The notes below the pieces were generated by a model. The model did not search any database and had not been told where the DNA came from. It saw only the letters and a program-made list of their open reading frames with translations. Position numbers and translations under genes: made by a program. 64,000 nt of DNA from Ceratorhiza oryzae-sativae. Taxonomy: Eukaryota; Basidiomycota; Agaricomycetes; Cantharellales; Ceratobasidiaceae. Within the stretch, counting starts at the first letter, position 1. Each line of letters starts with the position of its first letter. Below, piece after piece: positions 1 to 11,434 of the stretch. The stretch lies in assembly GCA_030998015.1 (NCBI GenBank), contig JARWMV010000233.1:2232001-2296000 (forward strand), written 5' to 3'.

Positions 1-1018
1 AGAACTAGGGTGGTCATAGGAAGCCCCTCACAATCCCCCTCAGCCTCCCTGGTACGAACACCCTTTCTGGGAAGAACCTTCCAGGCTGAGTCCACAATAA
101 GACCCTGAACAGAACCTCCATCCCAAGCAAACCAACCTACCCTTGCTGCAAACCACACTCCTAAGGAGGCGCAACTAGGGAGACCCAGCAAATTTAATGG
201 GAAAAAAGGGAAGGAAGCAGAGAACTTCATAATCAGCATGGAACTTTTCTTTGCTGACTATGACAAATCAGCCTTTGACAACCAAAAAAAGATATCTGCT
301 GTGTTAATGAACATGGAGGACGGGGAAGCAGCAAACTGGGCACAACCTTACTGCCAGAAACTACTAGCAGGCGAACGCACAGGTATCCTTGCATCCTGGA
401 AGGATTTTCAGGAAGGGATTCCTGGATGATTTTAACAACCCAGTTATAAAGGAAAAGACCATCTGGAAACTAAGGAAATTAACACAAACCAAGAGTACAT
501 TGGATTATGCTACCCAATTCTGGATCCTGATCCAAGAGGTAGACTGGAACCAGGAAGCCCTCAAGGACCAATTCAGGGAAGGTTTAAAACCTGAAGTACG
601 ACAAGAGATCTTAAGGATTGAAGTACTGGCAAATGAGGCTGAAGGTCCATCATATACCTTAGATCAATTAATCAACTTTGCCTGCAAAATGGACGACATG
701 CAGTTTGCAAACCAGAAAATGAATGCAAGGACCAGCAACTCATCAAATTCAACCTGGGCACCAGCAAAATACAAACAAGGGGGGAACAAGCCTTCAGGGA
801 CCAGCAGCAAACAGGGGAATACCCAAACTAACAACATGGTAAGGATACCAAACAGTGAAAAAGACAGGCGAAGGAAGGAAGGACTCTGTATCAAATGTGG
901 TAAATCAGGGCATGTCCTGAAGGACTGCCAAGGCCAGTGGACCTATGACAAAGCTAAGATACAAGGGAAGGCCAGCAGACAAGTTGAAGAAGAAAGCAGC
1001 TCTGAGTCGGAAAACTAA
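1..1018 (+). pseudogene. gypsy-1 gag, 5'-truncated by the window and frameshifted
   Basis: This is the capsid/nucleocapsid part of a Ty3/gypsy retrotransposon. The reading starts before the window, and recognisable gag appears from about 190 in the pattern KFNGKKGKEAENFI. The first frame ends at 427, but the protein continues in another frame from about 410 (SWKDFQEGFLDDFNNP), so one nucleotide was lost or gained near 410. The C-terminal part holds a CCHC zinc knuckle (CIKCGKSGHVLKDC, about 888-930) followed by an acidic Ser/Glu tail ending at 1018. The pol frame starts 18 nt downstream. The family assignment is firm because of the knuckle and the pol behind it. The element cannot make an intact Gag. 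Confidence 0.85.
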
Positions 1019-1035
1019 TTGGTCCTACCACTTCC

Positions 1036-4000
1036 ATGTTGGAGGACCCTAATATAACCCCTACCACAGATGTATGTTACCTCAAGAAGTCTAGTAATCA
1101 ATCAATAATATACACTATGGTAGAGGGAATCATGGAACCAGCAAAGACGCTGATTGACTCAGGATCTTCAACCAACTTCATTGATAAGGCCTATTCAAGG
1201 GAAAAGGGGATTCCAACCACTCCCCTCAAACACAAGAAATCAATTGTGGCCATTGATGGAAATGAAATCAAGGATGCCATAGAAGAAAGGGCAGAACTAA
1301 ATATTGAAGTGGAAGGGAAGACACTGAAATGCTCCCTTTATGTGATGACCCTAGGTGACACAGACATAGTCCTAGGGAAAGAATGGCTTGAAGAAGCAGA
1401 ACCTATCATAGATTGGAAAGACCTTACCATCTCATACCCAGATGAAATCAAGGCAAGGGCAGCAAGTGAAAGCCTACAAATCCCAGAAGAATTTAGGGAT
1501 TTTGAAGACCTGTTTGGGGAAGAAGGTTTCCAAGAACTTCCACCCCACCAAGGAAACCTGGACTTCAAAATGGACCTGATCGAGGGAGCGGAGCTGCCAA
1601 AGCCTGCAAAGAGGTACAGTATGTTGCCAGCAGAAACAAAGGTGCTCAGGGAGTACCTAGAGGAGGAACTAAGAAACGGAAAAATAAGGCCCAGCCAGTC
1701 AGTTGTAGCTGCACCCTGTTTCTATGTGAACAAAGCAGATGGAGGGCTTAGGTTGGTAGTTGACTACTGTAAGATGAATGACATCAACAAGCCAGACAGG
1801 TTTCCACTTCCAATTCAAATAGAATTGATTGAGAGACTGAAGGATGCAACCATCTATTCAAAAATGGATGTTTGATGGGGGTTCAACAATATCAGGGTAA
1901 AAGAGGGTGACGAATGGGAAACAGCTTTCAGGACAGGAGAAGGCCAGTTTGAATGCTTGGTCATGCCATTCAGAGTAAAAGAAGGACCAAGAACCTTTAC
2001 AAGGTTCATGATGGAAAAGTTCCATGACATAATAGATGATTATGTGGTAATCTACATGGACGATGTACTAGTGTTTTCCAGAAACAGGGAAGAACATGTA
2101 CAACATGTCAGGGAAGTGTTAAGAAGAATGAGGGAAAACCACCTCTTCCTCAAACCACACAAGTGTCAGTTCTTTGTGAAGGAGGTAAGCTTCATGGAAT
2201 TGTCATATCCCCAGAAGGGATATCGATGGAAAAGGAAAAGGTAAAGGCAGTTCTAGAATGGCCAGAACCTAACACAGTAAAAGAAGTCCAAGCTTCCTAG
2301 GCTTCGTGGGGTTCTATAGAAGGTGGATAGAGAAGTTTAGCACCTTAGCCAAACCCCTCACAGATCTCACCAAAAAGATGTCAAATTCCTGTGGGAAAGA
2401 AAACAACAGGAAGCATTTGAAGCTATCAAAGAAGCAGTAGCAAGAGAAGGTCCTAATCCACCCAAACCCAAACAGCCATACATACTGGAAACAGATGCCT
2501 CAGGAGTGGCCATGGGGGCGGTACTAAGCCAAAAGGGTGATGACAACGATTGCATCCAATTGCCTTCCTATCAAAGAGCTTCACCCCACCAGAGAAAAAT
2601 TATGACACCTACGACAAGGAGTTGCTTGCAATTGTTAGGTCCTTAGAGCACTGGAGGTTATACCTAGAAGGGACAGAGGAACCTATTGTGATATACACCA
2701 ACCATAGGAACCTCCAGTACTGGCAAAATGCCCAGATGTGGAATAGAAGGCATGCCAGATGGTATCTCACTCTGGCACCCTTCAATTTTCAGATTGTGTA
2801 TAGACCAGGGAAACTCTCACAGAAGCCAGATGCCCTTTCCAGAAGGAGTGACCATGGGGATACCCCTATGGAACCACAGATCATGATTCCAGAAGAAAGG
2901 TTCATAGGTTTCAGGGCAGAAGTACAGGGGAATTTCTGGGAAGAGCTTAAAGAAGCTCAGGAAGAAGACGAATCTATCAGATCCTTAAGGCTGAGCATGG
3001 CAAATAAAGAACAACTACCGCCCTCAGTACAGAAGGAATTTAGACAGTATGAAATGAAGGAGGGCCTATTAAGGTATGACGATAGGCTCTACATCCCAGA
3101 TGACAAGGACTTGAGGTTGAGTCTCCTTGAGGAGTGCCATGATGCCCCTGTGGCAGGTCATCAGGGACAAGCCCGAACACTAGAATTACTATCAAGGGAT
3201 TACTATTGGCCAGGAATGAAGGCCCAAGTAAACCAATATGTGGAATCTTGTGAAACATGTCAAAGAAGCAAAGGACACAAACAAGGCACTCCCCTGAAGT
3301 CCTTACCAATCCCATGGAAACCATGGGCAGATGTCGCATATGATTTCATCATCAAATTACCTGTCTCAAAGGGGTACGACAGTATCTTGACAGTTGTAGA
3401 TCGCTTCTCCCAGCAGGCCCATTTTGTACCATGTCTGGAGAGCACCAATGCAGAAGAACTGGCAGAAATATTCATAAGGGAGGTATGGAGACATCATGGG
3501 ACCCCAGAAACCACTGTCTCAGACTGAGGGCCAACCTTTAACAGCCAATTCCTAAAAGCCCTATACAAAGGAATTGGGACAAAGCCCAGATTCTCCACCA
3601 CCTTCCATCCAGAAACAGATGGACTGTCAGAAAGGACAAATCAATGGGTAGAAGGGTTCTTAAGAACCTTCTGCAATTATAGACAAGATGATTGGGTAAA
3701 ATGGTTACCCATTGCCAAATTCTGCCATAACAACCATGTAAATGCTACAACAGGACAAACCCCATTTGAAACAGTATATGGAAAAAACCCAAGATGGGTT
3801 GTCTGAGAGGGAGAAGAACTGTCTGAGGCACCTGCTGCAGACAACATGCGTAATCAAATGGAAAAGGTATGGGATGAGGCAAGAGCCTCAATGGAATTAC
3901 ACCAACAAATGGAAAAGAAAGGGAAGGAATTCAAGGTAGGGGACAAGGTTTGGCTGCTCCTAACAAACCTCTCATCCAAGAGACCTTCCAAGAAATTGGA

Positions 4001-4420
4001 CAACCGAAAAGGGGGCCCTTTTGAAATCACAGAAAAGATCTTGTCCCACGTGTATCACCTGGACCTACTGAAAACCATACATACACAACATATTCCATGT
4101 AAATCTCCTCTGCCATTCACAGAAGATAAAGACTTCCAAAGAAGGCAGGCCAAACCACCACCAATCATAACGGAAAAGGAGAGGAGGAGTATGAGGTGGA
4201 CCACATTGCAAATTATGAATGGCGGAATGGCAAGCTGTTTTACCAAATCAGATGGAAGGGCTACGACCCAATAGAAGACACAATGGAACGTGCCAGCAAG
4301 TTTGCTGACATGAAAGAGGTGCTAAATGACTTGCAAAGGTGCTTACCAGATGCACCAATGCCAGTCAAGACAAGTCAGCACTCAGGTGACTTGAAAGGCA
4401 GGCCAAAGAGAACCAAATGA
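1036..4420 (+). pseudogene. gypsy-1 pol: protease, reverse transcriptase, RNase H, integrase, chromodomain
   Basis: Domains appear in normal Ty3/gypsy chromovirus order. Protease has LIDSGSSTNFID (about 1150-1185). Reverse transcriptase has YMDD near 2055. RNase H has TDASGVAMGAVLSQ near 2490. Integrase has an H2C2 finger (about 3140-3270) and D-D-E residues at about 3340, 3523 and 3615. A GPF-type linker lies near 4010, and a chromodomain with a WKGYDP motif at about 4196-4330 may direct integration to heterochromatin. The frame is broken by TGA at 1873-1875 and 3525-3527, both where the family has Arg, and by frameshifts near 2200, 2290 and 3770. It is a dead copy. No 3' LTR could be recognised. 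Confidence 0.9.
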
Positions 4421-4491
4421 GGACCTGGAAAGCTTTAAAAAGAGCCATCCAGGATACCTAAGAAAGGCCAGAGCCCACTCTACCACCTCAC

Positions 4492-5346
4492 TTGCACCAC
4501 AATACACCTGCAAAACCCCAAAACATGCCTTTCATCACTCACCCAGTTGCACATCCCAACCATTACATACCACTTGCTGAAAATCAGGTGGCCCCACTTT
4601 GGCAGCCACCCACCACTAGGTGGCCAGCACCCTACCCTGGCAGGGAAAATCGTCCTAAACTAGGGATGTACTGCTCCAGTGTGGAAGACACCCAGAGGTA
4701 TGCTGAACAACTGTTGCCATGGGCTAACCTAGTGTACATCCCAAAGAAGTTAAGGGATGAAAGGAACTGGATTGACAATGACAAGTACCTGGATCCCAGG
4801 TTAGGGGTCCTGATATGGCATGGAAGCCAGAAGCCAACAACAAGAAACACCTTGCTAAGAACACCAATGTATGTCATTGACAATATCGTGCGACCAACAG
4901 TTGACGTGGTGGCCAAGGCAGCAAGACAACAGAGGAGGGCCACAGGCCAAATGGTAGATGGGGGGGACTGGGAGGTGGAGCACTGGGCCAAGGCATTGTT
5001 GGAAGAGTGGAAGTTGACACCAGCTGCACTGCATGTGGGACTGCTCGAAGCAACTACCACTGATGAGATGTTTACTGCTATCAGGACAAAGCAGGCAAAC
5101 ATGAGCGACTTCTGAAATTGGGTGAAGGTGCACCCAAACAAAAACACCAATTACAACACTGATATGACAAGCCTTACATCAAGCCTAGAATCACTGGTCG
5201 TGGCTGAGGAAGAAGCAAAGCCAGTGATAAAGGAACCCACCCCAGACCCAGCTGCAGAGGAAGCCAAACAGGACTGGGACTGGTGGGAAAACAAGCTTGT
5301 CGAAGCTCTGGAGGAGGTGCCACTGTTGGAACCAGCCCCCATATGA
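4492..5346 (+). pseudogene. Unidentified ORF downstream of gypsy-1 chromodomain, one in-frame TGA
   Basis: A 207-codon frame (4492-5115) is followed, in the same frame after a single TGA, by 74 more codons ending at 5346, so about 284 codons read as one protein. The N-terminal third is rich in Pro, His and Asn. The middle has Trp and charged residues, and the end is acidic (Glu/Asp/Pro). I recognise no domain. It starts 72 nt after the chromodomain stop and in a different frame, so it may be an extra 3' ORF of gypsy-1 or an unrelated gene fragment. The TGA at 5113-5115 fits a CGA-to-TGA change like those elsewhere in the element. Confidence 0.45.
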
Positions 5347-5489
5347 CCACTTTGCCTCCCATGGATTTTTTCTCAAATGTATAAGAGTTTTATTTGTACA
5401 TATCAAACCTAATACATTTCTCTTTTACTCTCTATTTACATTTGCCCTTGAGGGGCTGGGTATAGGGCTTCTTGCCCTTTTTATCCTTC

Positions 5490-6105
5490 TTATTGGTCTG
5501 AACAACTGACTGGGTAGTGGGCTGCAGCCAAGGAGGCCTCCCCCCCTGGGAAGTCAGCCATGTAGTTCTGGAAACACCCAGAACCAGACACTGCAAAGGG
5601 TGAAGCCTCATCAAACAAGGGAGCAGAGCCCTCCTCAAAGAATTCGGCAAGAGCGGCCTGGTGAGACTGCTCCTCAAAGGACTTGTAGTCCTGATCAACG
5701 AGTGCCCAGACACACTCAAGGGTGGCCTCATGGCCCTGACCATTGAGGAGGATGTAAGGATGTGATGCTGATATTCTGGCATTCTGGCATCAAGGGTAAC
5801 TGAATTGTAGAAGCACTGAGTTATAAGCTGATGCAATTGAGTTACCCTTGATGCCAGAATGCCAGAATATCAGCATCACATCCTTAGGAGGATGCGCTCT
5901 TCTACAGAACAAGTTAGCAACATGAGACCAACGAAGAACAGGCACACGTACCTGGCACCCCACAGAAGAACCAATCCCCAACACCTCCATAGAAGTCTTC
6001 AAGGGAAGCATCACACATGGCATCACAGTAGGCACAGTACTCCCCCTCAGGGAGAGACCAGCAGGTGCAGTCAAGGGGATTGTAGTTAAGGGAAATAACA
6101 TGCAT
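5490..6105 (-). pseudogene. Small two-exon gene of unknown function, interrupted by a MITE
   Basis: On the minus strand a frame starts at an ATG at 6105, reads a Cys-rich stretch (DCTCW, EYCAYCDAMC), and reaches a GTACGT donor at 5951. The acceptor CTGTAG ends at 5902, which gives a 50-bp intron and keeps the frame. The next exon reads through the MITE target site and continues on the other side of the MITE (LNGQGHEATLECVWALVDQD) to a TAA at 5490-5492. Removing the MITE and one 8-bp duplication restores one frame of about 140 codons, which is good evidence that this was coding. I do not recognise the protein. It is convergent with the ORF ending at 5346. Confidence 0.5.
5755..5886. repeat. 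hAT-type MITE, copy 1 (132 bp)
   Basis: This is a near-palindromic element with terminal inverted repeats starting TAAGGATGTGATGC. The 8-bp sequence GGAGGATG is duplicated at 5747-5754 and 5887-5894. The 8-bp duplication and the termini fit a hAT non-autonomous element. It is inserted in the second exon of the minus-strand gene at 5490-6105. Confidence 0.9.
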
Positions 6106-6800
6106 AACAAAGACAGGATGAGGAAGGGAAACAACAAAACCACAAACATTAAAAAATCACAGTGCAACACAATAACTTGCACAAACATCAAAACAAAGTC
6201 TGGTCAGGTGACAACAACAGATATGTGACCATCTGCCAGAAAACAAACAACAAAGCATGGGAATCACATGACCTAGCCTAGTCATGTGAATATACGCTAT
6301 CCCCTAACTACCAGAGGGGTTGGAGAGGGGGCACCAACCAAAGTGGAGGAGCAGAGGCCCCAAGCATAGCGAGGAATAAGGCCAATGCAGGGGAACACAG
6401 GAAGGGCACCCCTCAGAGATGCATCATAACCAGCACAAGCCTACATCAGGAAACCATGTGATCACAACAACCAGAAAGGGTATATCTAGGGGACACCTTT
6501 GGGGGTAAAAGGGGCTATCATTTCATACCCTCCCCACAAGACACATCTACCTCAAAAAACACCAACAATGCTAAGTGAAGATGGCTCAAACATGGGAACA
6601 CCCCAGCCAAACGAATCAAGCACAAGGCAGAGGTCAGCATCACCATCACTGGCACCCTCAGAATCAAGCTGAGCCCCCTCACCCACTTCAACACAGCTTA
6701 CACTGATGGATCACAGGTCCAAAGAGCCAACTGAAACTGCATGGGCCCCCTGATTCTGTGTCCAGACCAGGGCAGTGCTGCTGACCTGGTCGAAGCTACA
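6106..6800. other. No supported gene
   Basis: I see only short open frames on both strands and no recognisable domain. The stretch is A-rich on the plus strand with scattered CAACA and CATGTGA motifs. It may be the 5' part of the small minus-strand gene or unrecognised repeat DNA. Confidence 0.4.
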
Positions 6801-7375
6801 TGATCAGCCCACTCTTACTCAACCCAGACCAGTTATTGGTTTCTTTTTCTCTTTCTATTTTCTCTATTGTCTCTGTGTGATTTCTTATATAACTAGTACT
6901 GAGGAATACAGTACCATATTAGTTATATATTGTCTGATTCATTGTATCTCATATACAGAGATATATAAGGATACAATATTGCCTGATTGAGTGTGACATT
7001 AAGTACCAGCTATTAGAGGAAATCTAAGTACCTGTAGCTGAGGAAGTACATGCATTATGCAGCCCACCATCTATCCTATAAGCTATTGCTTAAGTCTAGT
7101 ATTAAGATTAGTATCAGTTAGTCCAAGTGACTAGGGCTGAGCTACATTTAAGATATCTAAGGGAACCTGACCATAGTAGTCTTGCTCTTTATACCTATAT
7201 ATTAGTCAGTTTACACTGTGCAAGATTAAGACTACCTTGGGTGTTACTTGATTGCATTGCAACTACTTTGAGCCTTCTTACTCTAGTCTAAGAAGTATTG
7301 AGTACAATTAGTGTATACTAACATATCTACATTTTCTTAAGCTCTAGATATTCAAGTGTACCCTGACCCATAACA
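6801..7375 (-). repeat. LTR family A, copy 1 (minus orientation)
   Basis: Read on the minus strand this begins TGTTATGGGTCAGGG and is closely similar, base by base, to the plus-oriented copy beginning at 48721. The similarity stops near 6801, whereas the 48721 copy seems to extend further. It has many CTA/TATA steps and no coding. The other end is probably truncated, and I found no clear target duplication here. Confidence 0.7.
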
Positions 7376-7799
7376 CCCTGAACTTGCTCCAGCATTTCTC
7401 TCCCTTGTTACTTGGAGCAAGGAGCAAGTTGTCACACAATCTCAGCACTTACGGCAGGATCATGTGACCTCAGCACTTACCCCTCAGACCTCATGTGGCT
7501 CAATAAGATTCGGAGCAACACAAACTTAAGATAAACAATTACCTAAACCATAGTACTGTATATAACTTGCACCTACTGCAGATTGTGCTTAGATAATACA
7601 TCCACAGCCACTGCAGCCACAGGCATATATAAGAAGGATAAAGCAAGACTGGACACCTCAGCTTGCTTTATTTTGTCAACCACCATAGACCATAGCAAAC
7701 ACTGTAACTAGAACACTCAATACATACTGCATAACATCAAACTGTCAATGCAGCCACTACTTAAGTGCTTTGCAAGGAAGCATCCAGAGGGTCACAACA
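7376..7799 (+). repeat. LTR family B fragment
   Basis: This matches the LTR at 14468-14891 plus 34637-34741: the shared order is AACTTGCTCC, the GACCTCATGTGGCTC box, a TATATAAG box near 7626, a CAGCTTGCTTTATTTTGTC stretch and a GCCACTACTTAAG box, ending at ACAACA. The 5' part is missing because LTR-A copy 1 abuts it. Confidence 0.7.
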
Positions 7800-8160
7800 A
7801 GTTTAATGATTATGGCAAGTTTCAGAAAAATCTTCACAACTACCATAGCAGTAATCATTGCATTCTGCTGCTAGAATAACACAGAAATCCTGGCATTTAA
7901 TTGCCAAAATTTTGGCAGCATTCTTGTCACAACTGAAGACTTGTAGACAGTTAGGATGAGACCTGAGCTGTTGAAAGTACTGCAAAGGAGCCCTAGGGCA
8001 AGCCAGGCAGTCTGAGAGCAGAAAGGGAAGTGGAATGACAAGGTGAAGCACTCTGGAGAGTAGAGACACTTCACATACTTGCTTAAATATTATTCTGTGC
8101 CAATATTGCAAGCAACATGTAACTACAAGCTAGAGCTAACACAGTACAAGCAACAGGAAG

Positions 8161-8789
8161 TGTCATGGCTGAGACCACAACACAGATTTATTTCAAATTT
8201 TTATAAATTTATTTCACATTTTTTCCCATTGTACTTTGTATACTTTTGGCCAAGTAATGGATATTAGGATATATGCATAGATTTACTTGCATAAGTAAGT
8301 CATGTGACCTTCTTGTTGTTTGACCCTTGTTTGTATCTTCCAGAAATGTCTTTCTCTGATGATGTGTCATTAGCACCCTGGTTAGCATTGTACCATAGTT
8401 ACTGTTGTCATCATACCATAGTTACCATTTGCCATCATTCCATAGTTACAGATCATACCATTGTTGCTACTTCTTATTTGTCCTTGGATTTGATATGTAC
8501 AGTCATGGACTTGAATATATAAGGGAGAGTCTGAGAGCCTTAAGCCTCAGAACTCAACCTCCTGTTGATATCCCCTTCTACCTGAGTTGTTCACCAAGCC
8601 ACTTAGTCTCTGCCCAGTGCTCTTAAGCACAAGTGCATCTCTAAAACTCCCTGCATGTCATTGCAACCACCCTCCTCACTGTGCATCCCCTCCTAGACAT
8701 TGTGGTCTTGATCCTCAGTGTTACAGCCCTTGGATCTGCCATTGCCTCACAAGTGTTTGGTGTTGTTGTTAAGGTTGTTGGCTCTGACA
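8161..8789 (+). repeat. Solo LTR family D, copy 1
   Basis: It starts TGTCATGGCTGAG and ends GGCTCTGACA, with target duplication GGAAG at 8156-8160 and 8790-8794. A TATA-like stretch sits near 8514, followed by the GGGAGAGTCTGAGAGCC box that is shared with the copies at 35015 and 39690. It is inserted inside the family C LTR. Confidence 0.9.
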
Positions 8790-8863
8790 GGAAGTGAATA
8801 TAAGTGAATATAAGTGAGGCAAGTGAGAACAAGCAAAAATAGAAGCACATGTACAGGCATATG

Positions 8864-9006
8864 TAGAGATGTTGTGCCAGAATTCCTGCATTCTGGCATC
8901 AAGGGTAACTCTATTCCATCAGCTGACCAATCACCACTTCTGAGCTGCTTCTGCAATTGAGTTACCCTTGATGCCAGAATGCAGGAATTCTGGCACAACA
9001 TCTCTA
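8864..9006. repeat. hAT-type MITE, copy 2 (143 bp)
   Basis: Terminal inverted repeats start TAGAGATGTTGTGCC and enclose a short unique middle. The target duplication GGCATATG is exact at 8856-8863 and 9007-9014. It is nested in the family C LTR. Confidence 0.95.
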
Positions 9007-9105
9007 GGCATATGTGGTAAGAGGCAGCAAAAATCAAAGAAATCAGCAAGGAATATCACAATTGGAATCACTAAGCATGTCAGGAGCAAGGCTTGTGACA
9101 ATTCT

Positions 9106-10773
9106 GGTAAGGATGTGATGCAGAAACTTTGGCAAAAATTGGCACCAGCATGCAGAAATTGGTCAGTGTTCAGTCATTGCCACCCCTGCCCCTGCCCCTG
9201 CATGTGGGAATGCAAAATGTTGCAGAAATTCCAGCATTTGCAGGAAAGCCTGCAATGATGAAATGCTAGCAGAATGCAGGCATGCAGGGAGAGCAGGAAT
9301 GCAAGAAGGACACAATATGAGCATGCAAGAAGGCAGGAATGCAGGAATATATGTGCACTACCCTGATTCATAGCAAGCAGGTCAAAGTACCTATGGCATC
9401 AGCAAGCAGTTGGGGGTTCACAGTAATTTTGTAGGCAAAAAACAATATCATTCATATGCAAGTAATGGACAGTGATGAGTGGCAGACAAGATTGTAAACA
9501 AGCAATAAAGAGAAAGTACTGTAGTGAGGCATCACAACAAGCTATGTGTATAGCAATATGACATGCCTGCAGCCCTCTCCCTCCTTCAGCTTCAGCAGTG
9601 GAACCCATTGAAAGGGTGGGCTGACTGTGTGTGTAATAGCTAGAAATAGTATATTAGCTGATGGAAGAAGCATGTAGCGAAATGAGTACATACCACCAAC
9701 AAGAGTCTGGTAGACCCTGCTCTCATGTTTGAGTTGCAGGTGCTTGGTCTTGACTGACTTGAGCTGGGTGGCAACCCCTTCACCAGAGGGTTGACCCCCA
9801 GATTGGTATTGATGGACTGTGAAGCTGGGGACAGAACATAGGGGGAGGTGAACAGGTTAGCCATAGATTGTTGGTGTCATATGCATAGGCCATGGTGAGC
9901 AGAGCATTGCCAACAAGGCTGCCCTTGTATAGCAGAAAAGGGCTAGTGGCAGTGGGCAGGGCAGGTAAGATGTTGTCTAGGAGTGCACACAAGAGATCAG
10001 TACTGTTGTACAGACTGCAGGAGTGTTAGCTGAAGCTCAAGTATAGGTGGTGATAGCACTTACCAAGTGCCACCTGGCACAGCAAGATGCATTTTTGGCT
10101 TGAAAAGCACAAGATCACTCTGTGTCTTCCAGAGAGCATTCTTCCTGGGGTGCTGGGAAACCCAAGCACTTGACAGAGGTACTAGGAGCTTGTGGAGGAC
10201 TTGAAGGCCTCATTGCATTAGCCAGATCAATTGTGCATCCTCCCATTGTTGGTGCAAACAGGGGACTTTTTGCCTAACTCATTTTCACCCCCTTGACCCC
10301 CATGTCACAAAAGGAGCTGTGGTTTGTGGTCAGTAATTTGCCCTCATAGGAGTAGACATGCACTCACCTCATGGACAACACATGTAAGGGTCAAGACACA
10401 GACAGTGGTGGTGGCCATGTAGTTGTTCAGTGCCAAACACCAGGTGATTGTGATGGACTAAGCCAAAATGAGGGCAGCACAGTGCTGTGCATCAGCATTA
10501 AGGGCAATATATCCCCCCATCCAGGGAATATTTCACTTCAGTATTTCATATGAATAAAATTTTGGGTGTTATTGAACTGTTCAGTGGCATGTATTTGCTG
10601 TGATCATTATCTCATGAGTGAACACAACTCTTGTGCATATATTATTTCCCCTACTCTACTGTTGAACTAACAGGCTATAAAAACAGCTCCTAAAAGTGAG
10701 CAACATACAACAAACCACTTGTATCATTATTCCCATTATCTCCCATATCCTGACATCTTAGTGCACTGCACTG
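9106..10773. other. No firm gene; low-complexity tract and a possible decayed exon
   Basis: 9115-9350 is built of variants of GCAGGAATGC and GCAAAA. Around 9640-9864 the minus strand has a Ser/Pro-rich frame (SPYVLSPASQSIN) that runs into a GTATGT donor-like site, so a decayed exon is possible but unproven. The stretch next to 10774 has a TATAAAA-like motif near 10675 and is probably the leader of the hAT transposase gene. I see no other feature. Confidence 0.35.
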
Positions 10774-10980
10774 ATGCCAGCAGCTTCCTTTGTTGACTCT
10801 GACTCTGACTCTGACACATCAGCTGTAGCAGGACCTAGCAACAGGCCTGCCATTGATGAATCAGGTTGACAGCCCAACAAGAGAGCAAGAGCCAATAGTG
10901 ACCTTGTTCCACTTGTTGGTAAGTTCATATTCATTATTTATGAATGCTACCAATATATCTAATAGCCTGAATAAGGATGT

Positions 10981-11434
10981 TGTCACAACCTGACATGCAT
11001 ATATTCACCATATAATATTTTCTGAATTTATTACAATTTTTAAGATCATTTTTGAAACACACTTTCCTTTTACAAGACAATTGTATCATGTGACTCACAG
11101 AATGTTCCAGACTGCCTACCAAGATGTATTTCAACTTTGATGTGAAATTCCACAGCTCTTCAGCAGCTTCTATTGCTTAGTGATGTGACTCAGAGTGTAG
11201 TTGTGTTTGTTTTGATGTGGCTTGAAGATTGTATATAAACCAGGTCAAGTTCAACAAGGTCTCCTCACAAACTTGACCTCCTTGTCAATACAAGTCTTGT
11301 TCTATCCTTCCTCTCTACCTGGCAATGTGTTGCAGTTGCCCCTACCCCCATCATTGTTGTTGCCAAGTTGTCTAAAGGCTCTTCCCCTGTGACCTAAGGT
11401 GTCCATGCCATTACTTGACTTGTTGCTGCTGACA
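10981..11434 (+). repeat. Solo LTR family E, copy 1
   Basis: The 454-bp LTR begins TGTCACAACCTGACATG and ends GCTGCTGACA. Flanks GATGT (10976-10980) and GGTGT (11435-11439) look like a target duplication with one change. A TATATAAACC box is near 11231. The copy at 62760-63213 has the same length and high similarity. It lies next to the first hAT donor site, probably in an intron. Confidence 0.85.

Larger units (their letters stand above)
7925..9100 (-). repeat. Solo LTR family C (gypsy-3 type), with two nested insertions
   Basis: The LTR begins TGTCACAACTG and ends GCTTGTGACA, flanked by ATTCT at 7920-7924 and 9101-9105. Subtracting the nested LTR-D (8161-8789) and MITE (8864-9006), with their duplications, leaves about 391 bp, the same length as the other family C LTRs. 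Orientation is opposite to the plus-strand gypsy-3 copy. It is a solo LTR left by recombination. Confidence 0.9.

Noticed and set aside
664..894. Minus-strand ORF opposite gypsy-1 gag
   Set aside because: It is the shadow of the gag frame, which has a zinc knuckle. No domain and no start context.
3040..3475. Minus-strand ORFs opposite gypsy-1 integrase
   Set aside because: They lie fully within the integrase coding region on the other strand.
4632..5150. 172-codon minus-strand ORF opposite the 3' ORF of gypsy-1
   Set aside because: The plus frame continues in the same frame past its TGA and fits the element's orientation. The minus frame has no recognisable feature, so I kept the plus call.
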